In this document: piece by piece, positions 46,088-59,674 of the stretch
Layout: each line of letters opens with the position of its first letter
How positions within the stretch are numbered: position 1 is the first letter of the stretch
Assembly: GCF_009730915.1 (NCBI RefSeq)
Contig: NC_052482.1
Span: forward strand, 21,499,912 to 21,563,911
Direction of reading: 5' to 3'
Source of the DNA: Dioscorea cayenensis subsp. rotundata
Lineage: Eukaryota; Streptophyta; Magnoliopsida; Dioscoreales; Dioscoreaceae
Length of the DNA stretch: 64,000 nt
Notes under the pieces: generated by a model
What the model was told of the DNA's origin: nothing
The model's database searches: none
Seen by the model: the letters and a program-made list of their open reading frames with translations, nothing else
Program-made: the position numbers and the translations under genes

Positions 46088-48397
46088 ATGGTGATGGATC
46101 AGGGACTTCAGAAGCTTGCTGCCATGACGAGTGGCTTTCAGTATGATGATTTCTTCACAAACCAGTACTCTTTGAATGGGCGAAGGTTAGAGCAGCCAAA
46201 CTCTTTGTATACTCACCAAAACTTTGGTGCAAATTCATATGTTCATGTTCCTGTTATCCAAAATAGCCCCCCTGCAGCAGTGTCTTCAACCATGGTGGCT
46301 GCCAGGGATTCATCAGAGGATTCAGAGATCTTCTCTGATATTGCCCTAACTTACATTAGCCGTATGCTCATGGAGGAGGATATTGATGAGAAGGTGAATA
46401 TGTATCAGCAGCAGGCTGCACTTCGAGCGACCGAGAAGCCGTTCTATGATATTCTTGGCCAGAAGTATCCATATCCACCTTCTCCTGATCAGCCTCCCTT
46501 GTATTCCAATCACTACCTGGAGAGCCCTGATGATAGCATCAATAGCCATCACTATGCAAATCCACAGCATGGTATTGGTAACAATAGCAACGGAGTGATG
46601 GATCATAGATATACCTATGATTCTGTGTGTTACCCACATATGCAACTTCGTCCTGTCTCTGTTGATTCTTTGTCGTCGACGCCGTCGATCGGCTCTTCTT
46701 GTGGTTCTCTTGATTACTCTACTCAATCAAGTGCTAGTAATGTTGCGGAAGTAGCAGAAGAGCCTCAAGTGAGCAGTGGTAGCTGGGTTTCAAATCTGTT
46801 TGTTGACAGTCAGCCTGCTTGGCACTTCAGGAAAGGAGTTGAAGAAGCTAAGAAGTTCCTGCCTAGAGATGATAAGCTGGTAGTTGATTTAGAGGCCAAT
46901 GGGGGTTCACCGTATCCGGTATCGAAGAAGAAAGGGAGTGATAGATTGAATGGGAATGAGATCAAGACAGAGGAGGAGGGAGACCATGTCAGTTCTGGGT
47001 CTAGATGCCGGAAGAATCCAAACAGTGAGGATTTGGCTTTGCAAGAGGGGAGGAGCAACAAACAGTCAGCTGTTTACTCTGAGGAGGCTCTTCGATCTGA
47101 TATGTTTGATCTGGTTTTGCTCTGTCACAAAGGGATGCCGAGGAAAGGTGGTGTCCAAGTTCTTCGAGAAGCACTCCAGAATGAAACCAGCAAGAATTTG
47201 CAGAGCAGTCAATCTGGCAGTGGAAAGGGCCGAGGGAAGAAGCAGAACAAGAAGGAAGTTGTGGACCTCAGAACTCTGCTCATTCATTGTGCTCAAGCTG
47301 TGGCGGCGGATGACTGCCGGACTGCGAATGAATTGTTGAAGCAGATCAGGAATCATTCTTCCCCTTTCGGAGATGGAACGCAGAGGTTAGCACAATGCTT
47401 TGCAGATGGGCTTCAAGCTCGGTTGGCCGGTACTGGTAGCCAGATTTATCAATCTCTTGTGGCAAAGCGAACAACTGCTACTGATATCTTGAAGGCATAC
47501 CAGCTTTATCTTGCTGCTTGTCCCTTCAAGAAGATCACACATTTCTTATCCAACCAGACCATTCTTAATGTTTCAGAGAAAGCATCGAGGGTGCATATCA
47601 TTGATTTTGGTATTTATTTTGGTTTTCAATGGCCATGCCTCATCCAACGTCTTGCGGCCAGGCCGGGAGGGCCTCCAAAGCTCCGGATCACAGGCATTGA
47701 TGTGCCTCAGCCAGGGTTCCGCCCAACTGAGAGAATTGAAGAGACCGGTCGAAGATTAGCTGATTATGCCCATGGGTTTGGTGTCCCATTTGATTATAAC
47801 TCCATTTCATCCAAGTGGGAAACAATCACAGTTGAAGACCTCAAACTCGACAAAGACGAGGTGCTCATCATCAACTGCCTCTACCGCTTCAGGAATCTTG
47901 TAGATGAGACTGTGGTTGTCGATAGCCCGAGGAACAAGGTTCTAAACACCATAAGGAAGGCCAACCCTGATGTTTTCATCCATGGGATAGTGAATGGATC
48001 ATACAGTGCACCTTTCTTCGTCACTCGATTCCGTGAAGCTTTGTTCCACTTCTCAGCATTGTTTGACATGTTAGACACCAATGTACCGAGAGAAGACGCC
48101 CAGAGGCTGCTGATTGAGAGAGATCTCTTTGGCCGTGAAGCTTTAAATGTAATCTCTTGTGAAGGTTCAGAAAGAGTAGAGAGGCCGGAGACATACAAGC
48201 AGTGGCAGGTGAGGAACCTTCGGGCCGGGTTCGAGCAACTGCCGTTAGATCCCGACATCATGGAGAGAGCCAAAGACAGGGTGAAATCCAATTATCATAA
48301 AGATTTTGTGATAGATGAGGATTGTAGATGGTTATTGCAAGGTTGGAAGGGGCGTATCATCTATGCTGTCTCCACATGGAGGCCTAAGTGGAGTTAG
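46088..48397 (+). CDS. GRAS transcription regulator, LISCL (SCL9/SCL14/SCL33-like) subfamily
   Basis: Nuclear transcriptional regulator; LISCL members are co-activators in stress and detoxification responses or meiosis (family knowledge). Single coding exon of 769 residues, a usual LISCL length. ATG 46088 is chosen because earlier in-frame codons are non-ATG. Visible: long acidic, Asn/Ser-rich N-terminal half with the LISCL blocks SDIALTYISRMLMEEDIDEK and RKGVEEAKKFLPRDD; a basic KGRGKKQNKKE; leucine heptad I LRTLLIHCAQAVAADD; VHIID motif HIIDFGIYFGFQWPCLIQRL with RITGIDVPQPGFRP; second heptad/PFYRE region up to VLIINCLYRFRNLVDET; DVFIHGIVNGSYSAPFFVTR; and SAW region CRWLLQGWKGRIIYAVSTW. No miR171 site typical of HAM-type SCLs is seen. 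Upstream DNA has a strong ACGT cluster. Confidence 0.96.
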   Translation: MVMDQGLQKLAAMTSGFQYDDFFTNQYSLNGRRLEQPNSLYTHQNFGANSYVHVPVIQNSPPAAVSSTMVAARDSSEDSEIFSDIALTYISRMLMEEDIDEKVNMYQQQAALRATEKPFYDILGQKYPYPPSPDQPPLYSNHYLESPDDSINSHHYANPQHGIGNNSNGVMDHRYTYDSVCYPHMQLRPVSVDSLSSTPSIGSSCGSLDYSTQSSASNVAEVAEEPQVSSGSWVSNLFVDSQPAWHFRKGVEEAKKFLPRDDKLVVDLEANGGSPYPVSKKKGSDRLNGNEIKTEEEGDHVSSGSRCRKNPNSEDLALQEGRSNKQSAVYSEEALRSDMFDLVLLCHKGMPRKGGVQVLREALQNETSKNLQSSQSGSGKGRGKKQNKKEVVDLRTLLIHCAQAVAADDCRTANELLKQIRNHSSPFGDGTQRLAQCFADGLQARLAGTGSQIYQSLVAKRTTATDILKAYQLYLAACPFKKITHFLSNQTILNVSEKASRVHIIDFGIYFGFQWPCLIQRLAARPGGPPKLRITGIDVPQPGFRPTERIEETGRRLADYAHGFGVPFDYNSISSKWETITVEDLKLDKDEVLIINCLYRFRNLVDETVVVDSPRNKVLNTIRKANPDVFIHGIVNGSYSAPFFVTRFREALFHFSALFDMLDTNVPREDAQRLLIERDLFGREALNVISCEGSERVERPETYKQWQVRNLRAGFEQLPLDPDIMERAKDRVKSNYHKDFVIDEDCRWLLQGWKGRIIYAVSTWRPKWS

Positions 48398-49599
48398 ATA
48401 TGTTTGTTCTTGATGTTTTGTTCAATAGGTGAAGAAGTGCTGATGCAGTGTGTATGCTAGAGTTTTCAACTCTTTGTTTTTTGTTATGGTGAGGAGGGAC
48501 ATACACTGGTTCAAACATAAGGTACTAAATTTTTCATATCAATTCATGTAACTCTTTCTATCCTTTTAAATTCTCTCTTGATGTATTCAAATATCTCTGC
48601 TTGTTTTACAGCTGATGTTTTAAGGCTGGAGGAATACTGTCTACTTATCTTGGCAAGTGGAGAATTTGGAAGATTGATTGATTGATTGATCTTCAGGTTT
48701 AAAGAGCATGCAAATGACTAGCAGAAAGAATAAATACTGTAATACATCATGCCCTTGGTGGAGCAGTCTCCCACCTGTGAAGAGTGGGAATTTTAATCCC
48801 CATACTGAGAGAAATGGCTTTGTTTTGATGCCCAAGCTTCTCTATTATGTTTTCTTTTTAATCTTTTACTGAGATAAATAAAAAAATAGTTATTTCTATG
48901 TCAGAGGATGATGGTACACGTGTGTTGCCTACAGTTAATATAACAGTATCATCATTTTGTGGATAAAATTGTTTTGCCATCTTTATTGGTGTGAAATCAA
49001 ATAGAAATATATAATTATGGGTATAATTATCACGCCCGCCATGTCAATCAACTGTAATAATCAAATAAGGAATAGGTTACTAATTTGTTTTTAAGAGGTA
49101 TTATTAACACAAGTAACCCACCATCAGCTATTAAACATCTGATAAAGAAACAAATTAAAATTCATTACCTGTCGGTGTTATTGAATTCATACTACATTTG
49201 ATGATAGCTTTATAAGAGACAAAACTTCTTTAATTTTTTTTTTAAAAAGCTTTTTAAAATGTATTATGTCTCAGGATATGCACTATGATTTTGAAAAGTT
49301 GGACATAGTACCAACTCGGTGTCCTATCACCGTCCAAGGCCTTGAGCAGTAGAACACATCACATGATCCTAGTCTTTTTGTAGAGAATGGACCCCTTCAC
49401 AGATACCATAAAGAAAAAGTGAACATCAAACCCATCAATGGGTCCCCTGTAATAAATTATTAGAGAAATATGAGTTCCAATGAAACAAGTTGCATTGATG
49501 TGCATACATCCATCTCACCTGTTTTCCAGACGTTTTGTTTTTGCTAGGCAACTTGTTTTGAACTTTGAAGCACAAGGAAACATATCTGCGTATAATAAA
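48398..49599. other. 3' UTR of the GRAS gene and spacer
   Basis: No gene motifs. A (TTGA)n run lies near 48676. Confidence 0.45.
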
Positions 49600-50182
49600 G
49601 GAATAATCCTTATAACTGACCCTTTTATTATCCTCAGAATAGTCCTTTTATTACGGTAATGTCATCATTTTAGTCCCTCTATTATGAAATGTGTTCATTT
49701 GATCCTTTTATATTTGATCCTTTTATTTTTCTTCAATTGAGAAATATTGGTCATTGTCTTAACGATCGTCATTGTCACTGTCCATTTTTGCTGATGTAAC
49801 ATCCACTAACACTGACGTGGCCATGTTTAATATTAAAAAAATCAATAAATGGTTTAAAATATTAGTAAAAGCTTTTACATCATTTAGGATCACACTAATG
49901 TGACATCCATTAACACCTATATAGAAAACCTTTATCAATATTTTAAGTCATTCATTGGTTACTTTTATGTTAAACGTTGCCACCTCAGTGTTAGTGGATG
50001 CCACCTTAGTGTTAGTGGATGCCACATCAGTGAAAATGGACAGCGATAATGACAATCGTTTAGGCAAAGACCAATATTTCTTAATCGAGAAAAATAGATG
50101 GACCAAATAGATGCATTTCATAATAAAAGGATTTAAAGGGTGACATGACCATAATAATAGGGACTATTTTGAAGATTATTCC
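49600..50182. mobile_element. Foldback-type MITE with long inverted repeats (about 240 bp arms)
   Basis: Left arm from GGAATAATCCTTATAACTGA; the right arm read on the reverse strand starts GGAATAATCTTCAAAATAGT. The arms stay alignable far inward (TTTTATTATGAAATG, GAGAAATATTGGTC / AAGAAATATTGGTC, TGACAATG / TGATAATG, GCATCCACTAACACT / ACATCCACTAACACT). The flanks TATAATAAA (49591-49599) and TAAAATAAA (50183-50191) differ by one base, fitting a 9-bp MULE-type target. Within the right arm the unit GTTAGTGGATGCCAC is duplicated. No protein. Confidence 0.78.
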
Positions 50183-50435
50183 TAAAATAAACGAAAATTT
50201 AAGATAACAGTGATAAGAGTGGTTGTCATGTATAATTATCAAATCAAAAAGCATGGTTATCATTGTGACCTCTGTTTTAAATTTAAACATTGATGTAAAC
50301 GTGAGCCACATTGCAAATTTATAATGACAAGTGCTAAAGACCGAGTGCTGAAAATCAGACATGAAGTCTGAACAGTCAGAGGAGTAATTGAATTGTGGAC
50401 AAACCTATTTGATTTTGGCAGCAAATTCAACATAC

Positions 50436-51809
50436 CTACATATCTTCAGATTTATTCTCCTCACCAAACCAGCGAGGTGGATCAAACCCAGACCCACCTG
50501 CAATGTGAAAAACCACTTGTTTAGAGACAATCAACACTTGTTAGACCACATTTATTTCACATAGAAATATTCCACGTAATGAACCAATGCAGTGACAAGC
50601 ATGTCCACTTGCAATGTGAAGTTAACTGTGACTTGGATCATTGTTGAATTTTACACTTTTGTTTAAGAAGATATCTGAGTCAAAGAAATTACCAACAATG
50701 TCAAATGGAAACAGTGATAGGTTTAGGTTTGAAATTGTGCAACTTCTCTAAGCAATCAAAGGAACTATCAGAATTCTAAATGGTACTGAATATGATTGCA
50801 GTTACATGTTATTGAAATTCCGGTGCTGAGGCCAGTACTATTGAGAGCTTTTTACCAGCAGCTTTAACTTAAAATGTTACCTGAATATTGACTATAGAAA
50901 TCACCAACAATGGATAACAATAACAGCAATGAATCATACTTCAAAATTGTGTGATTTCTCAAAGTCCAAAACAACACAATGTCCAAGCAATCACTTCTCA
51001 TCAGTACTGAGATTTTAACCATGTAGCTTTAATCTGAAATTTTATCTGAATATTAACTATAGATTCTCCAAATGCATTGCAGAACAGAGCATCAGTATGA
51101 TTTTTTATGGTAGAAAGAAATAAGGAATGGATATCTAACAAGCAAATGGGATGCAAAAAGGGAATTTGGATCATCATTCAAACCTCAAAATTCAATCTTA
51201 TGGGAAAATCCAACACCATCTTTCAACAAGAAGAAGAACAAAATGTGAAAAAGCTGAGAAATTACCAAGAGGGTTGCATCGACAGAGACGCCAAGCAGTC
51301 AAGATTGTACCTTTGGCAACTCCATACTTCTTGTACGCCTCCATGGAGTACTGGCTGCATGTCGGCACATACCGACAGCTCGGTGGCAGTAATGGCGATA
51401 TCTCCCCTGATTGCAAACAAATTAATGAGGACATGAAGATGGGGATCAAATCTAATAAGGATTCGAGCTTTTACTCTTGTAGAATTTCAGCATAGAAAGA
51501 GCGGCCTTGACCCCCAAATCCTTCACTTCTTCATCTGAGAACCAGAAAAACAATAATCAGCAATGAAAAAAGCTAGATTAGAGAATAATACCATGATAAA
51601 GAAAATCAAAGCTCACCGGGAACACGATCCCGATCGGATTCATTGAGAGCACAAGCTTGAATACGAGAAGACGATGAGCTCAAGGATTGGGGTCGGATTA
51701 CGGAAGGACTGATTAGAGTTTGTGGAAAAACCTGAAGCTTTGCGGAGAATTTGGGGCGATGGGATCGATGGATGATCGAAAAAGAGAGAGGAACGGCGAG
51801 GAACTCCAT
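50436..51809 (-). CDS. YidD family membrane-insertion factor, plastid-targeted
   Basis: Small protein of the bacterial YidD family, which assists Oxa1/YidC-type membrane insertion; plant copies are nuclear genes for plastids (family knowledge). Four exons on minus (51809-51617, 51534-51475, 51406-51266, 50497-50436) join in frame to 151 residues. Residues 1-60 are a Ser/Arg/Gln-rich transit-like peptide (MEFLAVPLSF, SLSSSSSRIQACA). The core then shows SMLKFYKREISPLLPPSCRY, VPTCSQYSMEAYKKYGVAKG, LTAWRLCRCNPLGGSGFDPP and RWFGEE, containing the CRY-PTCS-Y and WRL-RCNP signatures complete. Bacterial YidD is about 70-90 residues, so the extra length is the presequence. No defect seen. Confidence 0.95.
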
Positions 51810-52335
51810 CCGCGGGAGATGATTACTCACGCGTTGTCCACGCGATGAACGATTTCGAACAGTGATAACTCATAGCGGATTCGGGTTTGCATGTCTTGAA
51901 CCCGATAACCCGAAAGTGATACTTTTTTTTTTTTTAAATAAAAATGTAACGGATATTGAAAAAAAAAATGCACGATTGGCATTTTAATCTTTTAAATTTT
52001 ATTTTTTGAAAATATAGATAAAAATTTTGGGATTTCCTTGATAAGGTATATAAGCAACCATGAATTCCATTTTTCCTAAAGTGTACATACACATAGGAAC
52101 AAAATTAGTATAAAAACTATTTGAAATACCATCAAATTGTTGCAACTCATCCAAAATTGTTAAGTTTTTATCAGTTCAACAAAGGAAATGTAAGAAAAAC
52201 ATTGAAAGAGAAAACTGAATACACACTTCAGTTTGAGTTAGAATAGTAACCATTACTAACAATAAAACAATAGAAGAAGAGCTAACATCAGAACATAGTA
52301 CACAGATGGAGAGGAATACGAGCTTTCGATTATGC

Positions 52336-54348
52336 TCATTGTCTTCTACTCTGAACTTTGGGTGGTCTAAGAACATTCCAATCGAGTTTTTCTCGCTTGT
52401 TTTGTTTATGCAAACTTTTTCTCTGGTTTTGTGAAGATTGTGCTTCACCATCATCGGTTGTACCTGACTGTGAGTTATGAGGAGATATTGATTCAGTATC
52501 CATCTCCGGTTGCTTCCTTTTGAGGTCTACATCAGGAGCAACACTCAAGTTCTCCGACCTAGTTGCAGATTCGGGCCCATTCAATCTATATTGAGTTTGA
52601 GAAATCACTAGTCAGATATTTAGTGATGGCGATTAGAATGAATGACTTCAAAATGTGCATGAAATAATCCACTTTTGAGCACCGGAAAGGTAAGAATGAA
52701 CCTAGAAAAATAAATACAAGAACAAACCAGCACCATCTAGTTTTGACAGCAGAAAATGACAGATTTTTAGTTCTAATGTATATACTAAAGCCAATAGTAA
52801 TGAAGTAGATTGCCCGTTAATTGATTTAGTGCAGCAAATTTAACAACTGAAAGTAACAAATTGTTTAGCTTCACAGATCAAAGTGTAACCAGAGAGAAAT
52901 GATATAATCAAACATAAAGGTAAGTAAGTCCACCTGTCAGAAATTGTACTATTTTGATCCTTGCTATTTGCGAAACATTCTTGTTTTTGCTGACTATTTG
53001 CGGCTTCTTCATTTAATTTCTATAACCAAGACTCAGTAAGATAAGTAAACCAGAGATCAGAAAGTCATTAGCATTGCAAAGAATTGGAAACTCACTTCTA
53101 TTTGAGGGTTAAAACTTTGAAATGACATCCGGCCTTTTAGTGCTTCAGGATGAGGGTCGCCCTCCATTATCACTATGCTGCAGATAATAATAAAGTAGAA
53201 ATCCCAAAAAACCCTATACTGTAAACCAATTCCCGCATATATATAGAATTGTCAAACATCTATCATTCTAACAAATCTCTCGATGCTACCAGAAACGCCC
53301 AGGGCAATCTATATCAGAGCATCATTTCAGCCGGTAAGATGACCAATTTAACTAATTTGTAAGATGGCAGTCCTCTGTGTGAAAAACATCAATTCAAGTA
53401 AGCAAATGAAAAAAAGGCTTATGCTTAACTAATTGGTGCTCCTGAGGAGCGGAAGGACAAAATGATGGGTCTCTTGATGTTAAGTACACAAACAAGAAAA
53501 GTTGCACCCGGTTGATTTGGCAAATTATAAATCTCCATAACGAGGAAATATGAAAAAGAAAAATGAAACATAAGTAGAGAATTTACAATGAAGCGAAACT
53601 AACACTACTAGTCTACATCCACAGACTCAGGACTCAAAATCTTCGTTTAAAAAGGGTATGCATTAGATTATGCTTGAGAAAAGTCATATCTGAATTAACA
53701 ATTGTAACCCAAACATCAAATATTAAATAGTTATTCCATGGGAAATTCCTAGCAGTGCCAATTGGAGTGACATTGGGCAAAACCCACATAGGTTTTTATT
53801 CAATTCTAATAAGCTATCAAGCATAGCATTTCTAAAGGAACAATTGAAAAATAAACATGAATATAACAAATGTTTATTACTCTGAACTTTTGCTATCAGC
53901 GCCAATCCAAGTGAAATTTAGTAAAACATGCATAACTTTTTACTCCAATCCTATAAGCTGCCAAGATCTCATCTTTTATGCAATTAGACATGAATTTAAA
54001 TCAAGCATAGCGTTTTGATGATTCAAAATTACTTTTAAAAAACAATCAAAACTAATCATAGATGACTTCAAAAAGGGGGCAGAAAAGAAGAAGCTTGGAA
54101 GGGGAGATGCCTACCATCTTCGAGCTGGGGGTGGATTGGAACCGAAACTCTCATCCGGCTTCGTCTTGGCTTCGTCCTTGTCCGGCTTAGGCTCCTTCAG
54201 TGACGCCCTTTGCATGAACTGGAATCTCATAACAAAAGAAATTTCTCAGGCTACGACGAAGGATATTAGAGTCGCGGAGCTCATGGCGGAGAGTTCAGGG
54301 GCTCACCTTGAGATTCCTCAGCGTGCTCGAGATCTCCCGCTTCGCCAT
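52336..54348 (-). CDS. MPP6: MPP6-like nuclear exosome cofactor
   Basis: Small RNA-binding protein that links the Mtr4 helicase to the nuclear exosome for rRNA processing (known for MPP6). Five exons on minus: 54348-54307 (MAKREISSTLRNLK), 54218-54115 (FMQRASLKEPKPDKDEAKTK and on to PPPARR), about 53192-53098 (IVIMEGDPHPEALKGRMSFQ, SFNPQIE), about 53021-52935 (KLNEEAANSQQKQECF) and 52585-52336 (RLNGPESATRSEN through a basic tail NKREKLDWNVLRPPKVQSRR). The N-terminal LKFMQR and the GRMSFQ.FNP.I.KLN motif are the family hallmarks. The last exon is polar and low-complexity, as in plant members. The tiny first exon makes the gene easy to miss. Confidence 0.88.
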
Positions 54349-54952
54349 TGATTTCTAGGGTTTACGGAAACCCTGAGAAAGAGAAGAAGATGAAGCTGTC
54401 GCCTCGCGAGAGGGGGGTCTTGGTTTTTCCTATGATCCGCAAGACGGGCCGGGCCGGTCCGGGTTTGCAAGGTCCGCCCGTAGGCCCAATTCGTTCAGCC
54501 CTAGGATCCTCAAGCTTTTTTTAAAAATTATAAAAAAATAAAAAAATCTTCGTTAGTTTCCCATTTAAAATATATATTCAAAGTGGAAAGGCTTTTTTTT
54601 TTCTTATAATTTATCCACAAAACTTGATAGAATTTACAATGTCACAATATATGAAAAGCTTCATAGAAAGTTTATTACAAAAATTTGGTTATAATAAATC
54701 AACAATTTGCTTCATTTTATAAAACTGGAAGAATGTTGCTACTTGGATACAAATTCTTACTCTGCTTGTGCATTTGCCTTGTAAAAAAAAGAAAATAGGA
54801 TTTGAATTCCTCCCAAGACTACAAAATTAATAACTTCAAACTAAAAACAACAGACTACAACAACAGATCAGGCCTGAAATTTCCCAGAGGTTCGCAAGAA
54901 AAGAGAAAAAAATTGGAGACACAATTGCAAGAATTGAATAATAAAATTTGGT
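54349..54952. other. Short spacer between MPP6 promoter and the SDR gene 3' end
   Basis: MPP6 5' leader (to about 54420), then GC-rich DNA at 54430-54500 with repeated GGGCCGG/GGCCGG words, then AT-rich 3' UTR of the next gene (minus). Confidence 0.4.
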
Positions 54953-56989
<2,037 letters not shown>

Positions 56990-57200
56990 CTACCAGGAAT
57001 AGTCTTCCTCTTTTGAAGTTCAAAACCTTATCTTTCGACTTTTGTCGAATGAGAACGATGGCGTTGACGTCTCATCAAACCAAGCTTAAAAAAAATTCAT
57101 GCCTGGTTTATTACAATAAAAATTTTTTTACAAAATTTAATTCTATTATTATTAAAACATTTATTTATTTATTTTTTTGTATAAAAAGTTTTTTTATTAA

Positions 57201-57208
<8 letters not shown>

Positions 57209-57238
<30 letters not shown>
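57209..57238. repeat. (TA)n microsatellite
   Basis: About 14 TA units in the spacer right of the SDR gene. Confidence 0.85.
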
Positions 57239-57240
<2 letters not shown>

Positions 57241-57404
57241 AAAGATAACAAACACTGCCCTCTCACACGAGAGTGCTAAAATATAGACGGGTACGGTGAT
57301 ATAATGATCATTTATTTTAGTAGTCAGTAAATAAACATTATTGCTACATTTTTTATGTAGTATTTTATTTCTAGGTCTAAAGTTTGTGCATTCACAGTTC
57401 TTAT

Positions 57405-57920
57405 AACAATTTTTTTTTTTAGAAAAAAATAGATAAACCATCAATTCATTGAAAGAAAGCTAGTAACAAAAGAGGTCCGGTCACCAAAGGTGAGACTCAG
57501 CAAGAAAAGCAACATATACGGATTATCATAAACAACAAAGAAGAGGTCAATCATTCAAAAGAACGTTGCATCGCCAAACAAAACTTAAACTAGACGGGTG
57601 TTATTCGTGAGTGGGGGATCTAACTTGCTCTCTGGAGCAAGCAAAATAAGGTGGTCATGAGTCCTTGAATCCACAAAGGTAAGAATGTGTTTAATCACAA
57701 GAAGATAATCTTTTAGCTGAGATCTGATAGAACAAGGGGCTGCAAAAACTAAATAATGAGCAAATAATCAATTTTGACAATAAAACATAAATTCATCCAA
57801 ATATTCAAAAGAAAAAAACTATGTACGGTTTGTCCAGATCACCCAGCAGATAAAACGAAAAGATGAGCCACCCAGGGGTTTAGGGTTGAGCTCCCCCAAA
57901 TGATCCAAGCCTTCGTTCTT
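57405..57920 (-). mobile_element. Possible 5'-truncated LINE 3' end
   Basis: Read on the minus strand, sequence ends in ..GGTTTATCTA-like words followed by an A-rich tail (the T-run at about 57409-57420 on +). The 62-kb fragment ends similarly (GTGGTTTATCCACC then A-rich), a common ending of monocot LINEs. The upstream part reads like decayed LINE ORF2 C-terminus, but I cannot fix a domain. Moderate to low certainty. Confidence 0.4.
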
Positions 57921-58170
57921 TTAACATTCCCCTACACAAAATACTAAAATAGTGTTCATTTATATTTTTCACTCTACATAAATAACTTCAATTTTTGATA
58001 ATCACAAAATCATTCCAAATCTCAAAGCAGAACTGAAGTCCACACAACAAACAAAAAGGGCCCACATAACAAGCCCAGGCCCAAACCCATCTTAACAAAA
58101 GAACACCAACCTTAACCTCCTCCTCCTTCGCGCCGCCGCGCGCCTCATCCTCATCTCCAACCCATCATCA

Positions 58171-59277
58171 ATGGCGACCATTACCCACTTCCTCTTCTCC
58201 CCTCTTCTCTCCCCCAAACCCAAACCAAACCTCAAGCCCTTCAACCTCTCCGCACTCCCCCTCAATCCCCTCGCTCTCCGTCGCTCCTCCACGCCCCATC
58301 CCTTCCCTTTCTCCACCCCCAACTCTCTCAGGCATTCCCACAAACACCTCGCGTGCAAACCTCTCAACTCCTCCATCCTCCCCCAGTCTCTCCCCTCCAT
58401 TGACGACCTCTCCAACCTCACCCCTCTAACCATCTGCAAATGGTCTGCCGTCATCGCCCTCGCCGTCTTCGCCACTAAGAAGACCATCTCCACCCTCCTC
58501 AACCCCTTCTTCTGGACCTACTTCAGCTGGAGCTGGATCTTTTGGCCATGGCTCCTTGCTATCTCTCTCGCTATCTACGGCTTCTATTGCTTTTACAAGC
58601 ACTACACCGGCCAATCCTCCCTTTTCGAGCAGCTCGCTATTGTCACATCCACCATCACATGGCTCACTCTGGTCCCGCCGGCGCATTTCAACGGCTTCCT
58701 CGAAGGTTGGCCTATCGCGCTCTTCTTCATCTACCACTACTTATTCTTCTTCGAGTCCACCGTTCGTCGCCGTCTCTATGGCGATCTCTACCCCCGCGCC
58801 CATGATCCCAAGTGGGATATCACTCTCCCGCTTCCATTCCGCATGGGATTCGCCGTGCTTGTTTTGGTTGGTCATTGGCTAGCGGCATTCGAAGGGCCGG
58901 AGCTGCATTTGATTTCCGGCGGGTGGGCGAATTTCGCCACATGGGTGTTCGTTGCTGTAGTGATGTTCATGCGCTACCATTCTATTCTCTACTTGTCCAA
59001 ATACTCGGAGAAGGTGGCGGTGCCGACAGCGGTGGTCCAGTTTGGGCCGTATAGGTGGGTGAGACACCCTATCTATGCGTCTACAATGCTGTTGTTTGCT
59101 TTGCATTGCATCACGCTGCGAGCCCCGCTGAGCTTGTTGTTCATTGTTGCTACTTGTTTGGTGTATTATGGGAGGAAGGCGGAGGTCGAGGAGACTCTAC
59201 TGGTGGAGCAGTTTGGAGAGAAGTATAAGGAGTACGCTGACAAGGTTAGATACAGGCTTATCCCTCTGTTCTATTGA
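58171..59277 (+). CDS. Predicted plastid multi-pass ICMT/phospholipid-methyltransferase-like protein
   Basis: Single-exon 368-residue membrane protein. The first 70 residues are Ser/Pro/Leu-rich with few acidics, a chloroplast transit-like region. Several hydrophobic spans follow (for example ICKWSAVIALAVF, WIFWPWLLAISLAIYGFYCF, GFAVLVLVGHWLAAF, FATWVFVAVVMFM). The C-terminal domain has the ICMT/PEMT-type signature FGPYRWVRHPIYASTMLLF, then EVEETLLVEQFGEKYKEYAD and RYRLIPLFY. By family the domain binds S-adenosylmethionine to methylate lipid-like or prenylated substrates; substrate here is unknown. Codons are strongly C-rich at third positions in the 5' half, unlike its AT-rich neighbourhood, a pattern common in monocot genes. 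ATG 58171 is the first in frame. Confidence 0.88.
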   Translation: MATITHFLFSPLLSPKPKPNLKPFNLSALPLNPLALRRSSTPHPFPFSTPNSLRHSHKHLACKPLNSSILPQSLPSIDDLSNLTPLTICKWSAVIALAVFATKKTISTLLNPFFWTYFSWSWIFWPWLLAISLAIYGFYCFYKHYTGQSSLFEQLAIVTSTITWLTLVPPAHFNGFLEGWPIALFFIYHYLFFFESTVRRRLYGDLYPRAHDPKWDITLPLPFRMGFAVLVLVGHWLAAFEGPELHLISGGWANFATWVFVAVVMFMRYHSILYLSKYSEKVAVPTAVVQFGPYRWVRHPIYASTMLLFALHCITLRAPLSLLFIVATCLVYYGRKAEVEETLLVEQFGEKYKEYADKVRYRLIPLFY

Positions 59278-59674
59278 TATGTTTCTTGGTTTATTTCGAT
59301 GTTTTCTTGTTCTTTTTTTGTTATTAGAGTTATTACTTGTTCTCAATGAAATTGGCTTCATGATAGTGACTTGGCATAATGGTAAAATCTTTAGTTTGTT
59401 CATCGATTTCTCTGCATGCAAATGGATTGTTGGTGGTATAGTTAGAAATCCTTGAATTGCATTGTTTCTGAAAATTCATTGAGCTCTGTTCACCATAGGT
59501 TTTATCTGAAAAGGCATGAGTTTTATGTGTTATGTTGTGATTGTGTTGGTGAACTTACATTTTGGAAGGCCAGATTTTTGTTGTTAGTCATAGTACTCAT
59601 AAGGAAGATGAAATGGATTTCTTTTATGGATGAGTTAGCTTTGCCTATCAAAACCAAAGTTTCTTAGTTTTTGC

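Noticed and set aside
46088-48397. miR171 target site in the GRAS gene
   Set aside because: The gene is of the LISCL type, and I did not find the GATATTGGCGCGGCTCAATCA-like site of HAM-type SCL genes.
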